Positions 16,801-22,919 of a stretch of 25,410 nt of DNA are shown here, piece by piece. Position 1 is the first letter of the stretch; every line of letters begins with the position of its first letter. Source of the DNA: Lentisphaerota bacterium (GTDB lineage: Bacteria; Verrucomicrobiota; Kiritimatiellia; RFP12; UBA1067); contig SUVZ01000007.1 in NCBI GenBank assembly GCA_015061765.1, forward strand, positions 1 to 25,410, written 5' to 3'. The position numbers and the translations under genes were made by a program. The notes under the pieces were generated by a model. It was not told the origin of the DNA, searched no databases, and was given only the letters and a program-made list of their open reading frames with translations.

Positions 16801-17837
16801 ATCTTGAACGGAGTCTTCTCGCAGGGCGGGCGCGGCTGCTGGAAGATGCGGCCGGACTGCAGCTCGGCATACTGTCCATCGCTGTCGGTAAGCAGATTCT
16901 CCCAGATCGCGCCTTCACGAGACGGAGACCACAGCCATATCTTGCGTCCATACTTGTCGTACGGAGCGTTGCGGTGCACTGCGCCGAAGTCGGCATCCGG
17001 CCACCATAGCCCAAACAGGCGATTGTCTCCATTTATAACATGATAGGACTTGTTATCTCCGAATGCATTCTCAGAGTAGATGGCGAGGTTGTGCCCGTCG
17101 GCATCTTTCGGCCATTCATGCGCATCTCCGGGATGCCCCACGTAGTTGCGTCCGGGGAATACAAACTCGGTGTTCTCAGGCAGAGGAAAGGCGGCATTCA
17201 TCCAATGATAGTACGGGCCCTCGAGATTCGCGCCGTTGTACCAGGTCGTATGCGTGGTGAAATGCTCGTCGCCAGGCGCAAGACGGACCTCCACCTGCCA
17301 TGTGGTGCGATTGATATATTCGGTGGCGGCGGCGAAGTAGCTTGCGCTGCCGTCGGCATTCTGACGGACAAACCAATCCACCGGCGTCGCGGAGGTGGGC
17401 GCATGACCGGTGATCCCGAAATTGAATTCTATGCCGCCAGAGCACCACGGGCCTCGCAATGCTATGTTGCGGAACTTTACTACATGGTTGTAGTAGAGGA
17501 ACGCCTTTCCTGTCTTCTTGTCCTCTGCACCCCACACCTTGCCGCCGATCTCAGGCAGCATCGTAACCTTGATCTTGTCGTTCTCAAGAATCACCGCCTT
17601 CCACTTCTTCGGCGAGGACGTCGGCACGGATCCATCGAAACGGAAGTAGGGATAAAGCGGAGAATCCGTATGCGGCACAGGATCCGGATCCGAGAACCCG
17701 TATGTCGGGAACTCGATCTCCGTCTCCGTTATGCGGCACCGTGAATCCGCAACGGCGCAGAGCACCGACAGAATCATTGTCGCCAAAGCCGTTTTCCTTG
17801 CTCCAGCACATGTGAATGCCGCAATAGCGTTATGCAT
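10866..17837 (-). CDS. Giant secreted multi-module protein: DUF5107, TPR repeats, CBM-like, two glycosidase-like TIM barrels
   Basis: The 2,323-residue protein has a signal peptide (about 1-32) and then several modules. A DUF5107-like domain covers about 45-380 (LPEIGGKVWGAEDKKTGKAF, GIEFNFGITGHAP). TPR repeats span about 395-825, with repeated Ala/Tyr patterns such as YDEAISYAERALAVD. A jelly-roll carbohydrate-binding-like domain lies at about 845-1010. A beta region leads into a GH-like barrel at about 1215-1545, which I cannot place in a family. A beta domain follows to about 1660. The end, about 1690-2323, is a GH42-like barrel (REIYGTDSALQKAWGDPSVT) and a trimerisation-like domain. The ATG at 17837 has GAGGAG 7 nt upstream, overlapping the stop of the preceding gene. 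It probably binds and cuts a complex glycan outside the cytoplasm; the substrate is unknown. No frame break was seen. Confidence 0.82.
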   Translation of the reverse strand: MHNAIAAFTCAGARKTALATMILSVLCAVADSRCRITETEIEFPTYGFSDPDPVPHTDSPLYPYFRFDGSVPTSSPKKWKAVILENDKIKVTMLPEIGGKVWGAEDKKTGKAFLYYNHVVKFRNIALRGPWCSGGIEFNFGITGHAPTSATPVDWFVRQNADGSASYFAAATEYINRTTWQVEVRLAPGDEHFTTHTTWYNGANLEGPYYHWMNAAFPLPENTEFVFPGRNYVGHPGDAHEWPKDADGHNLAIYSENAFGDNKSYHVINGDNRLFGLWWPDADFGAVHRNAPYDKYGRKIWLWSPSREGAIWENLLTDSDGQYAELQSGRIFQQPRPPCEKTPFKIASFAPGGTDRFDESWGLVRSRDGFGRPEMDIRPRPVEMPKDFDWSSAQGLFIKGTQKLRYRDCDDDARTLLKAALAKNSNHIPSLGVLASLAARQARYDEAISYAERALAVDTYDGAANYVAGFSAFAKGDLPTAKERLGLASFNAGYRAPSFALLAKIALLEKDWNEALKLADRALDANRLSFDALHVRIVAARKSGDVKRALAFAKTALEKLPLFHAARYELGKMGCGRDFRSLVRGEFPHETYVDLGTWYEDAGLVDEAREIYGFAGETVVAKIRLAYLDRDIEALKKIGAMSASFVFPFRRESVPALEWAAKENPSWRFKYYLALFKAANGDQDGADFLLDACGDEPDEAMFYLYRAGRRIGKRKYDDVLAAERLGGGWRAGLERFHCEAESGESENALATVARLQTAYPEVNAVKLAYAKALLTAKRYADCIAYLEKCVILPSEYGENAESIWREACYALGEIEKAESYPENLGAGKPYPKDNRPYEFKRANRNEDDVRPLVDFENESEWRVECTDAAAICGTTSEEQLFGNKTMHLSYCGRGAKPKVMLSPPSPIALPDDFNAMYVWVKGNHWGHGANTDFSIPNTPFYVCFTLADGKEECIRLLDLAWPDWHQLNHRFSKREIARLKGAKFAGFRLENGTQKQYLQIHLDNFAVFKESLDGKIEVKPRAKRNLKALRGAVLGINTGAETLPFPTRDETIMPVSAPARKDDLKAVFSGGAVRPEERGSLKVTQFRRGKSLIVDMYAPAGSVTEVCAGAATEAKVVKSFTVPYLAYGDGKARLKIDLLEGGWYRSAVFDWYRSNGSEPGFALGAQTMLYHPKTDGTYNPVSERLVITVSRDFADVLPEIPNPVSPYKAVTGTRAWRAHASHDHKFDRMLWREVKRAGIDHVAINDHETLWRDRGESFTFRTDAAPGRGGDAGAEAYSRYLRGELGYVYGPYNNYTDFAPMNANWSRDLVSRNRDGTMRTAWVRCYAPKPVFSPGYCEAIVPKAQAKFAFNTAYCDVHTAAAPYHRTDYDARVPGAATMSQTFYAWGELLLLQKKHWEGPVYSEGARHFFYSGLTDGNYAQDRGYNFLAQPWIVDFDLLRIHPKECNFGMGTLSMFSPGVTPEQRRFYMPNATGEKERDELIDLFMTATVAFGHAPFLILDYCFDPLKPFGLAYGPRAKVDLERGLPIALKSYAMIQPIAARYTQADVKTIAYFGADGKPQTSSEAIASGAVGRNQIFVEYKDGTCVVANGNVKDRLVATVKGRRCDLPPRAFKAWTKDGKVRVEISDDAKGNRTYFSDCPEFTFRNGKLTKKTSLFRGMRAPADPMPDDREAALKAMSKITPSTAEVRRENGVPALFIDGRKTPVNIYKGATDYRLMGEAGADIVLSFNCGSRLYASVKWDKALWDPKTEKFDFTSIENNLLRIHKANPRARVILAIEVSPDRDFIDAHPDEIFVNDKGERGRVHLHGFTGFGNQPFGPDPIDFFAYSYTGDAYRAYVEKGLVALATWLKNSPVGNIVVGFQLFGGMDGQFVQWEYKPVHGHFDYSEGNRKALCRYLREIYGTDSALQKAWGDPSVTLDTAKNPTPAEFHSKDCFDDKPGFGRKLADCRRFISVGTARTLNGFAKTVKKAWGRPAVVELWWTTAIWSQTSRLALDELIKDDAVNILATVSYYGGSRAVGGLGASANNTIAAINDRNVLYIQELDHRTRRTQHVSAAAPKLHAIPSTAEEYDIQIKRDISSVIASGGQGFYFFDMFGSWFHEPEAMSTIRKAFAMNTHASKHAGMYEKPSAAIIFDEKTRLLAERTAYATPNAIWRTSGVIPAMHLLSDVDGDFPAYRLCILWNPVSITKEESVRLKRMSENGTKLVLAGKIGMCSRDFTSSAEALAALGGNVTIIDDVSGLTDRKLNELAREAGARVYSEPGNVTYVGNGVACVHRIAGPATVDFGHEVTPVDPLTGKKGRPLRFWKPDMPRNGIATMCYLP

Positions 17838-17848
17838 TGTCAAACTCC

Positions 17849-19342
17849 TCAATTCCCTGCAGTCAGCCCATGACCTGCGGATTCGCTCGGGTTCGCCAGC
17901 GAAGACGAAGAAGTTGCGAACTCAGCCTTGCGCAGAAGCTCTCGATTCTTCTCGCCAAGTTCAGGCTTCTTCTTGAAGGACGCAACAAGCGCATTCTCAA
18001 GACTGTCGTCCGACAGCCCCGTGAGCCTGTACTTCCTGAGCGCCGCAAGCATCATCGTATTTGCGGCCTTGGGCACCCCAAATTCCTCGGCCATCCTGAT
18101 GGCCGGCCAGCGGTATAGGGTCACACCGTCCGGCGGCGGCATATTCACCGGCACCGTCTCGTCCAGGATGATCGCTCCGCCCTTCTTTACATCGGCGGCA
18201 AAGCGTTCGTACGCAGGCTGGTTCATGCACACCAGAACATCGGGATGTTCAACAGTGGGAGAGCCGATCGATGTTCCGGATACGACGACAGAGCAGTTTG
18301 CGCTTCCGCCTCGCTGTTCTGGACCATAGCTCGGGAACCACAATGCGTGGCGACGCTCAAGACGCGCAGCCTCGGCTACGCAAAGACCGAGCGAAAGCAC
18401 CCCCTGCCCACCGTATCCTGCAAACTTGAAGCGCATTTCCGGAACGGACGGATCGTCAACGGCCTCCGGCGTACGTTCGCCATCATCGAAGAGCTCTGCG
18501 CATCCCTTGACCAATGGTGCAGCCTTGACCTCAAGCACCTTGGACTCGGGATGGGCTGCGCTCTCCGTGCCGGAGACACCCTTCTCGACATCACGGAACG
18601 TGCCGAGAGGGAATTCCTTCTCCATCTCGTTCATGCAGAAATCAGCCGCCTTCATCGCATCCATCCTCAGATTCGTCGGACACGGCGCAAGTATTTCGAG
18701 AAGAGCATAGCCTTTGTGGTCCCGTTGGATCTCGAACACGCGGCGTATCGCCTGCTTGCACTGCATGATGCGACGCGTATCGGCCACGGAAACGCGCGCG
18801 ATGTAAACCGGAGCCTGAAGCTGATTGAACACTTCACACACATGAAGGGGATGTCCGGTAAGCGACGGATCTCTACCAAAGGGCGTCGTGGTGGTCTTTT
18901 CACCCTCCAGCGTGGTCGGCGCCATCTGCCCGCCGGTCATGCCGTACAGTGAATTGTTGATGAAGATGCATCCGAACCTCTCACCGCGGCTTGCCGCCTG
19001 AAACGCATTGTTGAATCCTATCGCACCAAGATCGCCGTCGCCCTGATATGCGATCGTTACGGCGTCGGGACGGGCCCTGCAGGCGCCAGTCGCCGCAGCA
19101 GACGCACGCCCGTGGGCGGCGGAGATGTGGGACGCGTCCCAATAGTAGTACGTGAACACGCCGCACCCCACCGGATCTACGAATATCGTATCGTCCTGAA
19201 GCCCCATCTCGGCACAGGCCTCGGCGATCAGCTTGTTGACGATGCCGTGTCCGCAACCTGGACAATAGTGTGTGGTGCGCGCATGCGGCTTGCCGCTGCG
19301 CGGAAATTCGGGATACATTCCCTTTTGTTCAATGACGCTCAT
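17849..19342 (-). CDS. 2-oxoacid:ferredoxin oxidoreductase, fused beta (TPP) and gamma subunits
   Basis: The 497-residue protein joins two subunits normally encoded apart. Residues about 20-225 are the thiamine-diphosphate beta subunit (KorB/VorB type): C27-PGC30-GH, the GDGD stretch at 101-104 and INNSLYGMTGGQ at 128-139. Residues about 303-480 are the gamma subunit (KorC type): FAGYGGQGVLSLG, SYGPEQRGGSANC and VLVCMNQPAYERF. Such enzymes oxidatively decarboxylate a 2-oxoacid to an acyl-CoA and reduce ferredoxin, in the cytoplasm of anaerobes. The alpha subunit and ferredoxin are not in the window, and the enzyme should need the alpha subunit. The ATG at 19342 has GAGGAG 9 nt upstream; the longer frame to 19423 overlaps dapB. 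The stop lies 11 bp before the giant gene, whose ribosome site it overlaps. Whether the substrate is 2-oxoglutarate or another 2-oxoacid cannot be told. Confidence 0.9.
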   Translation of the reverse strand: MSVIEQKGMYPEFPRSGKPHARTTHYCPGCGHGIVNKLIAEACAEMGLQDDTIFVDPVGCGVFTYYYWDASHISAAHGRASAAATGACRARPDAVTIAYQGDGDLGAIGFNNAFQAASRGERFGCIFINNSLYGMTGGQMAPTTLEGEKTTTTPFGRDPSLTGHPLHVCEVFNQLQAPVYIARVSVADTRRIMQCKQAIRRVFEIQRDHKGYALLEILAPCPTNLRMDAMKAADFCMNEMEKEFPLGTFRDVEKGVSGTESAAHPESKVLEVKAAPLVKGCAELFDDGERTPEAVDDPSVPEMRFKFAGYGGQGVLSLGLCVAEAARLERRHALWFPSYGPEQRGGSANCSVVVSGTSIGSPTVEHPDVLVCMNQPAYERFAADVKKGGAIILDETVPVNMPPPDGVTLYRWPAIRMAEEFGVPKAANTMMLAALRKYRLTGLSDDSLENALVASFKKKPELGEKNRELLRKAEFATSSSSLANPSESAGHGLTAGN

Positions 19343-19365
19343 CTGACTCTGCTCCTCAATACGTA

Positions 19366-20097
19366 TCACAACCCGAGCACATCCCTCATGCTGTAGATGC
19401 CGGGCTTCTTGTCTGCGGCCCACAACGCGGCGCGAAGCGCACCGGCAGCAAAAGCTTCACGCGTCTGCGCCTTGTGCGTGATCTCCACGCGTTCGACATC
19501 GCCTGCGAACATCACGGTATGATCCCCGATCACACTGCCGCCGCGGATCGCGTGCACTGCGATCTCACCCTGCGGGCGCTCGCCTACCATGCCTTCGCGG
19601 CCGAACACCGCGACGTCGTCAAAATCCTGGCCACGACCCTCCGCCGCAGCTCTGGCCAGCATGAGAGCAGTTCCCGATGGCGAATCTTTCTTGTGTCGGT
19701 GGTGGGTTTCCACAACCTCGCAGTCGTACTCGATGCCGAGCACTTCGGCGGCCTTCGCCACCAATCCCAGCAAAAGATTCACACCAAGCGAATAGTTGCC
19801 GCTCTGGACGACGGGAATCTTCTTTGCGGCCTTATCGACGGCGTTCTGTTCGTCATCCGTAAGGCCCGTTGTGCCGAGAACGTACACCACGCCCTCTTCG
19901 GCGGCCTTTGCTATGTTCGCGGGCACGGCTTCGTGGAACGTAAAATCGATGACGGCCTCGGTCCCGGCCGGCCATGTGCGCGGATAGTCCTCGCGTACAT
20001 CGCACTTCGCGACAAGCTCAAGCTCCTCCGATCTGTCCACCAGATCGCACAGCATATGCCCCATGCGCCCAGCGGCGCCAAGAATCGCAACCTTCAT
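19366..20097 (-). CDS. dapB: 4-hydroxy-tetrahydrodipicolinate reductase
   Basis: DapB reduces hydroxy-tetrahydrodipicolinate with NAD(P)H, the second committed step to meso-diaminopimelate and lysine. The 243-residue protein shows the N-terminal Rossmann loop G7-AAG-RMG13, the GTTG segment near residue 75 and the catalytic signature HHRHKKDSPSGTA (132-144), with H132 and K136 matching the catalytic His and Lys of E. coli DapB. It is somewhat shorter than the E. coli enzyme (273 residues) but has every motif I looked for. Its ATG overlaps the dapA stop by one base (TGATG), so the two are translationally coupled. The fused oxidoreductase gene begins 23 bp downstream. The call is secure. Confidence 0.97.
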   Translation of the reverse strand: MKVAILGAAGRMGHMLCDLVDRSEELELVAKCDVREDYPRTWPAGTEAVIDFTFHEAVPANIAKAAEEGVVYVLGTTGLTDDEQNAVDKAAKKIPVVQSGNYSLGVNLLLGLVAKAAEVLGIEYDCEVVETHHRHKKDSPSGTALMLARAAAEGRGQDFDDVAVFGREGMVGERPQGEIAVHAIRGGSVIGDHTVMFAGDVERVEITHKAQTREAFAAGALRAALWAADKKPGIYSMRDVLGL

Positions 20098-20972
20098 CAG
20101 AGCACCCCCAGTTCCTTGAGCGTCTCAGCCATGCGAGCACGGTTCGCCTCCGTCGTCTCGCATAGCGGAAGACGGTAAGAAAGCTCCAACTTGCCCATGA
20201 GCGCGAGAGCCTCCTTGACCATGATCGGATTGGTATCGATGAAGAGATCGTGGAAAAGGCGATAGTATTTGAGATGAAGTTCACGAGCCTTCGCCATGTC
20301 GCCCGCAAGGGCAGTGCGCACAAAATCGCTCATTTCCCTGGGAATCACGTCCGACGCCACGGAGATGACCCCCGATGCGCCGACGGAGACCATCGGGAGC
20401 ACAAGCGAATCGTCACCGGAAAGGACGGTCAAGTCCGGGCAGCGGCTCTTGATTGCGCTCACACGGTCGACAGAACCGGCAGCCTCCTTGATTGCGACGA
20501 CATTCGGATGTGCGGCAAGACGCATTACGACATCAAGAGGAATCTCCCGGCCAGAACGCCCGGGCACATTGTAGAGCACCACAGGAAGGCCGAGATCGGC
20601 AACGGTCATGAAGTGACGGTACAATCCTTCAGGATTCGGCTTGTTGTAGTAAGGCGTGACCTGAAGACACGCATCCGCCCCTCCCATGGAAATGGCTGCC
20701 TTCGTGAGCGACACCGCCTCGGCCGTGGAATTTGCGCCCGTTCCGGCGATGATTTTCACGCGACCCTTGGCGCACTTGATCGTCTCTTCTATGACCTTGT
20801 GATGTTCATCATGGTTGAGCGTGGGGGATTCGCCTGTCGTGCCCATTGGGCACAGACCTTCCACGCCATTCTCGCACTGCCAGTCGACAAATTCCGCCAA
20901 TCGGCCATAGTCAACCGCGCCATCCCTTCCGAACGGCGTCACCATCGCAGTAATTGTACCTTGAAGCTTCAT
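20097..20972 (-). CDS. dapA: 4-hydroxy-tetrahydrodipicolinate synthase
   Basis: DapA condenses pyruvate with aspartate semialdehyde in the cytoplasm, the first committed step to diaminopimelate and lysine. The 291-residue protein has normal length and all key residues: G44-T45-T46-GESPT, Y134-N-V-P-G-R139 and the Schiff-base lysine K162 in AIKEAAG. The ATG at 20972 is preceded by AAGGAG about 9 nt upstream, inside a short leader from an extended -10 promoter at 21004-20996. The leader is too short for a lysine riboswitch. It heads the long minus-strand gene train, followed without gap by dapB. The call is secure. Confidence 0.97.
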   Translation of the reverse strand: MKLQGTITAMVTPFGRDGAVDYGRLAEFVDWQCENGVEGLCPMGTTGESPTLNHDEHHKVIEETIKCAKGRVKIIAGTGANSTAEAVSLTKAAISMGGADACLQVTPYYNKPNPEGLYRHFMTVADLGLPVVLYNVPGRSGREIPLDVVMRLAAHPNVVAIKEAAGSVDRVSAIKSRCPDLTVLSGDDSLVLPMVSVGASGVISVASDVIPREMSDFVRTALAGDMAKARELHLKYYRLFHDLFIDTNPIMVKEALALMGKLELSYRLPLCETTEANRARMAETLKELGVL

Positions 20973-20995
20973 CTCTTATCTCTCCTTAACCGCGA

Positions 20996-21004
20996 ATTAT
21001 ACCA
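20996..21004 (-). promoter_or_regulatory. Predicted extended -10 promoter of dapA operon
   Basis: On the minus strand TGG is followed by a perfect TATAAT (21001-20996). The ATG of dapA lies 23 nt after the box, leaving a leader of about 17 nt that contains the AAGGAG ribosome site. No clear -35 box is visible at 16-18 bp. Confidence 0.6.
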
Positions 21005-21035
21005 TAATAAGCATTCCACGATGAGCAGTTTGCGC

Positions 21036-21052
21036 ACCGCATTCGGATAATG
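21036..21052. repeat. 17-bp direct repeat, copy 1
   Basis: ACCGCATTCGGATAATG, an exact match to copy 2 at 21081-21097, with starts 45 bp apart. It lies about 47-63 bp upstream of the predicted dapA transcription start. Confidence 0.85.
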
Positions 21053-21080
21053 TTTTTAGGTGCATTTACTCTGACAATCG

Positions 21081-21097
21081 ACCGCATTCGGATAATG
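21081..21097. repeat. 17-bp direct repeat, copy 2
   Basis: Exact copy of the sequence at 21036-21052 in the same orientation. Its last three bases run into the hairpin at 21095-21112. Confidence 0.85.
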
Positions 21098-21112
21098 GCC
21101 GCAAAAGGCCAT
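21095..21112. other. Short hairpin, 6-bp stem
   Basis: ATGGCC and GGCCAT are complementary and flank the loop GCAAAA. It overlaps the end of repeat copy 2. No T-run follows on either strand, so it is not a typical terminator. Confidence 0.4.
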
Positions 21113-21253
21113 CAAATCAGTGGCAAAACAAATTTATAAATGCCAAAAACGCACAATCTCTTCCATAAAAGCATAGTTTCCCTGACCACCATCCTTCATG
21201 ACCAATAATGAGAATATGATTCGGACTAGTTCTCAAGGGTACGGTTACCGAAT

Positions 21254-21270
21254 GTGACGCAATTCGTCAC
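21254..21270. promoter_or_regulatory. 17-bp dyad, possible operator
   Basis: GTGACG and CGTCAC are perfect inverted arms around CAATT. The arms resemble half-sites of dimeric regulators, but the spacing does not fit CRP/FNR. No gene start lies close enough to assign a target. Confidence 0.3.
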
Positions 21271-21442
21271 TCACCCGATATCCTTCCGACAAAATCAAGA
21301 TTACGGTATGGACGAAATCCAAGGATGCCGGCAATCCTAAACGCATTAAATAAAATAACCAGAGTAAACAAGAGCCGGAATCACACACTTCCAAGAACCA
21401 TCACCCAATTATTCCTGTCAGAAAATGACAAGACACGATCAG

Positions 21443-21459
21443 CCCCCCCCCAAAAAAAA
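21443..21459. repeat. Homopolymer tract C9 followed by A8
   Basis: Nine C run directly into eight A, about 40 bp beyond the stop of the metallo-hydrolase gene at 21501. It is outside coding sequence. It could be a slippage-prone site or a length error in the assembly. Confidence 0.8.
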
Positions 21460-21500
21460 GACATCTCCCCTGCCAAAATCCTCCGGAAGGACGGCAATTT

Positions 21501-22406
21501 TCAAATCACCCTGTCACCCCAATATGCCAATGACACATCCTCACAACCGCCTTCTGCCGCCCGCACAAGCGCACGGCGAATCAGAGGCTCGTCAAGCCTC
21601 CCTGAATGGTTCTGCTTATGTTCAAGCTCCCAGAGATGCCCGAACACTATGCGTTTCGCTTTGATTTTGGCAACCGCCTTGGTCGTGTTTATGCCACATC
21701 CCGGAAATAAGAGCCACAAATCAGGTCGTCCCCATATCGTCTCAAGTTTCGGCTCCGTTCCTCTGCCGCTGTCGCCAGTGTGATAAAGAGTCCAGTTCCC
21801 GACCTTGATCTCGAAAGCTGTCGTGAAGTCTATGAGCCAGTCGTTATGGTCTATAAGCGATGTGCGTATCTCAACATCCTTTATCTTGAATGTCTTTCTT
21901 GCCCGCGTATATCCCTTGACCGGAATAAAGTTGGAGAGCAGCGGCTTTCCACGTTCGGAAACCGCCTTGCACAGACCCCTTCTGTAATGGTCGCTGTGGT
22001 TGTGCGTGACAAGGGCGAAATCCAACATTGACGCAAACTCCAAGTCCCGGCGATGGACAAGGTCTATCGAAAAAAGCGATTCACGTGTCTTGATCACATA
22101 CCCCATGTTGTAGACGCTCCATACCGCAGGGATGCCGTTCACTTTTGTGTTCTTCACTTCGCGCATGACCTTTTCGAACGCCGCCTCCAGCTTTTCAAGG
22201 CTCACAAAACCACGCGTTCCGCCGTCGGTCATGTACTGTCTGTAGTCATCAGGCGAAACCTGCTCCGTCTCATTGTGCCACACGGCGATATCGTCGGATG
22301 CGACAGACGAAGATTTCCCCCTTGTCGATCCGATCAATCCTGCCGCAACCGCCCCGACGACAAACTGCCGTCTGCTAACCATATCTTCTGAATAGTTCTC
22401 GGACAT
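21501..22406 (-). CDS. Exported UlaG-like metallo-beta-lactamase-fold hydrolase with Tat-type signal
   Basis: The 301-residue protein has a twin-arginine-like signal (VSRRQFVVGAVAAGLIG, residues 10-26). The metallo-beta-lactamase fold follows: H135-N-H137-S-D139-H140, H209-T-G-D212 and a late metal-binding candidate H257 in VFGHLWEL. The layout fits the UlaG/MBL-fold group rather than true beta-lactamases. The UlaG group contains lactonases and phospho- or phospholipid hydrolases; the substrate here is unknown. The ATG at 22406 has AAGGAG 9 nt upstream. It is the last gene of a minus-strand cluster with trmL and two glycosidase-like genes, and starts 18 bp after the trmL stop. Confidence 0.87.
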   Translation of the reverse strand: MSENYSEDMVSRRQFVVGAVAAGLIGSTRGKSSSVASDDIAVWHNETEQVSPDDYRQYMTDGGTRGFVSLEKLEAAFEKVMREVKNTKVNGIPAVWSVYNMGYVIKTRESLFSIDLVHRRDLEFASMLDFALVTHNHSDHYRRGLCKAVSERGKPLLSNFIPVKGYTRARKTFKIKDVEIRTSLIDHNDWLIDFTTAFEIKVGNWTLYHTGDSGRGTEPKLETIWGRPDLWLLFPGCGINTTKAVAKIKAKRIVFGHLWELEHKQNHSGRLDEPLIRRALVRAAEGGCEDVSLAYWGDRVI

Positions 22407-22424
22407 TCAACATCGCTCCTTTTC

Positions 22425-22883
22425 TTACATCATTTGACGGAAGCATTCATATGCCGCGATAGAGACGGCATTTGCAAGATTGATCGACCGCGCATGTTCG
22501 CCGGGCATGGGAATGCGGAAAAGCGACTCACGGTAACGCCCATAGAAATCCTTTGGCAGTCCGGAACTCTCGTTCCCGAACACAAGCGCATCGTCTTCCT
22601 CGAACCGGCAGTCGTAAAGCGATTTTTCTCCATGCGTAGAAAGCATCATCATGCGTTTCGGATTTGCCGCCGCCAGATATTCATCCCATGTATCGTGGAT
22701 TGACACATCAAGATGCGGCCAATAGTCCAGACCTGCACGGGCAATGGATCTGTCGTCAAGACGGAAACCAAGTGGACGCACAAGATGAAGCGGCACTCCA
22801 AGCCCAACGCACAGCCTTCCGATCGCACCGGTGTTGTGCGGAATCTCCGGTCGGACAAGAACTACTGAAAATCGGCTCGCCAT
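22425..22883 (-). CDS. trmL: tRNA (cytidine/uridine-34-2'-O)-methyltransferase, SPOUT family
   Basis: TrmL methylates the 2'-O of the wobble nucleotide of tRNA-Leu isoacceptors using S-adenosylmethionine. The 152-residue protein matches the small family size and shows its three motifs in order: RPEIPHNTGAIGRLC at the N-terminus, LVFGNESSGLP in the middle and SINLANAVSIAAYE at the end; the last two build the SPOUT trefoil knot. The ATG at 22883 fits the family start. A GTG two codons upstream (22889) has a better-spaced AAGG and cannot be ruled out. It sits 36 bp after a secreted glycosidase gene and 18 bp before an exported hydrolase gene, so this housekeeping gene lies inside a carbohydrate cluster. 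Confidence 0.94.
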   Translation of the reverse strand: MASRFSVVLVRPEIPHNTGAIGRLCVGLGVPLHLVRPLGFRLDDRSIARAGLDYWPHLDVSIHDTWDEYLAAANPKRMMMLSTHGEKSLYDCRFEEDDALVFGNESSGLPKDFYGRYRESLFRIPMPGEHARSINLANAVSIAAYECFRQMM

Positions 22884-22919
22884 ATCCACACTCGCCTTAA
22901 ACACCACATAAAGTAAAGA

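Larger units (their letters stand above)
20973..21500. other. Non-coding region between dapA and the metallo-hydrolase gene
   Basis: No credible gene lies in these 528 bp. It holds the dapA promoter, two copies of a 17-bp direct repeat, a 6-bp-stem hairpin, a 17-bp dyad and a C9A8 tract. It is clearly more AT-rich than the coding DNA on either side. No tRNA cloverleaf or riboswitch was recognised. A weak 5-bp stem followed by four T on the minus strand (21475-21492) is not convincing as a terminator. Confidence 0.7.

Noticed and set aside
20973..21060. Lysine riboswitch upstream of dapA
   Set aside because: The predicted leader is only about 17 nt and no L-box structure was seen.
21475..21492. 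Intrinsic terminator after the metallo-hydrolase gene
   Set aside because: The stem is only five pairs including a G-T pair, and four T follow; too weak to call.
21325..21783. 152-codon plus-strand open frame running from the intergenic region into the metallo-hydrolase gene
   Set aside because: More than half is antisense to the hydrolase gene and the rest passes through the C9A8 tract; no ribosome site or motif.
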